Positions 5,837 to 6,634 of a stretch of 6,634 nt of DNA are shown piece after piece (the stretch's first letter is position 1; every line of letters starts with the position of its first letter). The translations under genes and the position numbers were made by a program. The notes below the pieces were generated by a model. It had not been told where the DNA came from. It saw only the letters and a list, made by a program, of their open reading frames with translations, and made no database searches. Source of the DNA: Calditrichota bacterium (GTDB taxonomy: Bacteria; Calditrichota; Calditrichia; RBG-13-44-9); the NCBI GenBank assembly GCA_016934605.1, contig JAFGSO010000338.1, positions 1 through 6,634 on the forward strand, in the 5' to 3' direction.

Positions 5837-6460
5837 ATGGCCGTACCATTTATACCGGCAAAAAAAGTAGAAGTACCGGATATTCAATTTGAGAAAAATA
5901 TTGAGTTACCGGCGGATAAAACCGCTGTGATTATTGTGGATATGCAGAATGATTTTGTCAAGGATGAGGGAAATTTGAATGTACCCACAGCAAAGGAAAC
6001 CATCGGTAACATTCAGAAAATTCTGCAGGCTGCCAGGAAAAAAGGTATGCACATTGCCTACACCCAGGATACAGCTGTTGAAGGTGATCCGGAATTCGAT
6101 ATCTGGCCTGAACACTGTATAAAGGATACCTGGGGCTGGGAGATAGTTGATGAACTGAAACCTGAAAAAAAGGATCTGATTTGCCCCAAGAACCGTTATG
6201 ACGGATTTTATGGAACCTGGCTGGATCATTTTCTGATTAATATATGGAAAGTAGAGCATGTAGTGATCATGGGCACTGTATCGAATATATGCGTATTGCA
6301 TACAGCCGCTTCAGCCGGACTTCGCTGGCTGAAAATTGTGATGCCGGCCGACGGAATTTCAGCACTCACCGAATTCGATCAGGCATTGACATTGCGACAG
6401 GTGAGTTCTTTATACGGGGGGAAAATAACTGAAAGTGTTGATAATATAAAATTTATATAG
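5837..6460 (+). CDS. Isochorismatase/nicotinamidase-fold cysteine hydrolase
   Basis: This cytoplasmic hydrolase of the isochorismatase-like superfamily has 207 residues from the preferred start. The catalytic triad is visible: D35 in VDMQNDF, K118 in PKNRYDGF and C152 in TVSNICVLHTA. The segment WPEHCIKDTWGWEI (90-103) is like that of nicotinamidases (WPxHC..GT.G), with H93 as possible metal ligand and D78 as another. The position two after D78, histidine in nicotinamidase DxH motifs, is A80 here, so metal binding may be altered. The family includes nicotinamidase (NAD salvage), N-carbamoyl amidases, ureidoacrylate hydrolase and isochorismatase. The general layout with ASAGLRW and ISALTEFDQAL fits an uncharacterised nicotinamidase-like subgroup. 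No NAD salvage partner is visible nearby. It follows ftsH by 18 nt and is probably co-transcribed with it. The family is sure; the substrate is unknown. Confidence 0.9.
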   Translation: MAVPFIPAKKVEVPDIQFEKNIELPADKTAVIIVDMQNDFVKDEGNLNVPTAKETIGNIQKILQAARKKGMHIAYTQDTAVEGDPEFDIWPEHCIKDTWGWEIVDELKPEKKDLICPKNRYDGFYGTWLDHFLINIWKVEHVVIMGTVSNICVLHTAASAGLRWLKIVMPADGISALTEFDQALTLRQVSSLYGGKITESVDNIKFI

Positions 6461-6469
6461 AAGGCAACC

Positions 6470-6489
6470 TCTGTCTGACATGTGACAGA
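6470..6489. repeat. Small hairpin TCTGTC/GACAGA after the hydrolase gene
   Basis: TCTGTC (6470-6475) and GACAGA (6484-6489) are exact inverted complements around an 8-nt loop containing the palindrome ACATGT. It lies 10 nt after the hydrolase stop codon. It could be a weak transcription end or RNA-stability hairpin for the upstream unit, but no T-tract follows and the stem is not GC-rich, so an intrinsic terminator is not supported. Confidence 0.4.
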
Positions 6490-6558
6490 ATGACTCCGAT
6501 AAATGAATCTGAGATATAAAATACCTAATCATCTAATTTAAAAAACGACGAATTCAGA

Positions 6559-6634
6559 ATGGCGGACTTGACTAAACCTGATAAAAAAATAAAAAAAGAG
6601 TTGGAAGGACTTGAGAAGGTATTAAAAAAAGGCA
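6559..6634 (+). CDS. Start of an unidentified Lys/Glu-rich protein (partial, cut by window end)
   Basis: An open frame begins at ATG 6559 and runs to the window edge. Its 25 codons begin MADLTKPDKK and continue with a Lys/Glu/Leu-rich stretch likely to be an amphipathic helix. The frame is closed upstream by a TAA at 6526-6528, and this is the first ATG after it. No clear Shine-Dalgarno sequence precedes it, since the leader is A-rich and holds only CGACGAATTCAGA. The start could therefore be wrong or rely on an A-rich leader. The 98-nt gap from the hydrolase gene suggests a separate transcription unit or a loosely attached one. Nothing in the fragment names a family. Confidence 0.5.
   Translation, partial: MADLTKPDKKIKKELEGLEKVLKKG

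Overview
The window looks like bacterial chromosomal DNA of moderate GC. It carries six complete genes and the start of a seventh, all on the + strand, closely spaced and with recognisable Shine-Dalgarno sites. There is no rRNA, tRNA, CRISPR array, transposase or phage gene. The encoded FtsH and PfkB are clearly bacterial, while the trehalose synthase is of the TreT type best known from archaeal and bacterial thermophiles and osmoadapted organisms. The leader holds the phrase AATCCGTGAAATCTGTGG and CCAGCA-type strings, which I associate from memory with intergenic DNA of the FCB group (Calditrichota/KSB1, Ignavibacteria, Bacteroidota). That placement is an inference and weak.

Region 1 (1-427) has no gene. 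It holds a run of small inverted repeats (about 42-194), CAGCCAG-type degenerate direct repeats (127-257), three perfect TTATACC heptamers (331-351) and two 11-bp-period TACCCACATC copies (348-368). It ends in an AT-rich leader with a ribosome binding site for the first gene.

Region 2 (428-3398) is a tight three-gene cluster, probably one transcription unit with gaps of 19 and 6 nt. It encodes a classical short-chain dehydrogenase, a Pfk-2 (PfkB) type 6-phosphofructokinase and a TreT-type trehalose glycosyltransferring synthase. It plausibly links glycolytic commitment of fructose-6-phosphate with making or recycling trehalose from NDP-glucose and glucose. The dehydrogenase substrate cannot be told from sequence.

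Region 3 (3458-6460) encodes a small probable lipoprotein of unknown function, the membrane AAA+ zinc protease FtsH, and an isochorismatase/nicotinamidase-fold cysteine hydrolase, with gaps of 33 and 18 nt after start correction. The lipoprotein is cell-envelope anchored next to FtsH, so a link in envelope quality control is possible but unproven.

Region 4 (6461-6634) is a 98-nt spacer with a small hairpin, followed by the first 25 codons of a Lys/Glu-rich protein cut by the window edge.

Most of the content is ordinary housekeeping and carbohydrate metabolism. The items most worth a second look are the repeat-rich leader, the pfkB-treT pairing, the unknown lipoprotein in front of ftsH, and the cysteine hydrolase whose usual metal-binding histidine position appears to be alanine. 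I do not see a convincing new defence or mobile system.
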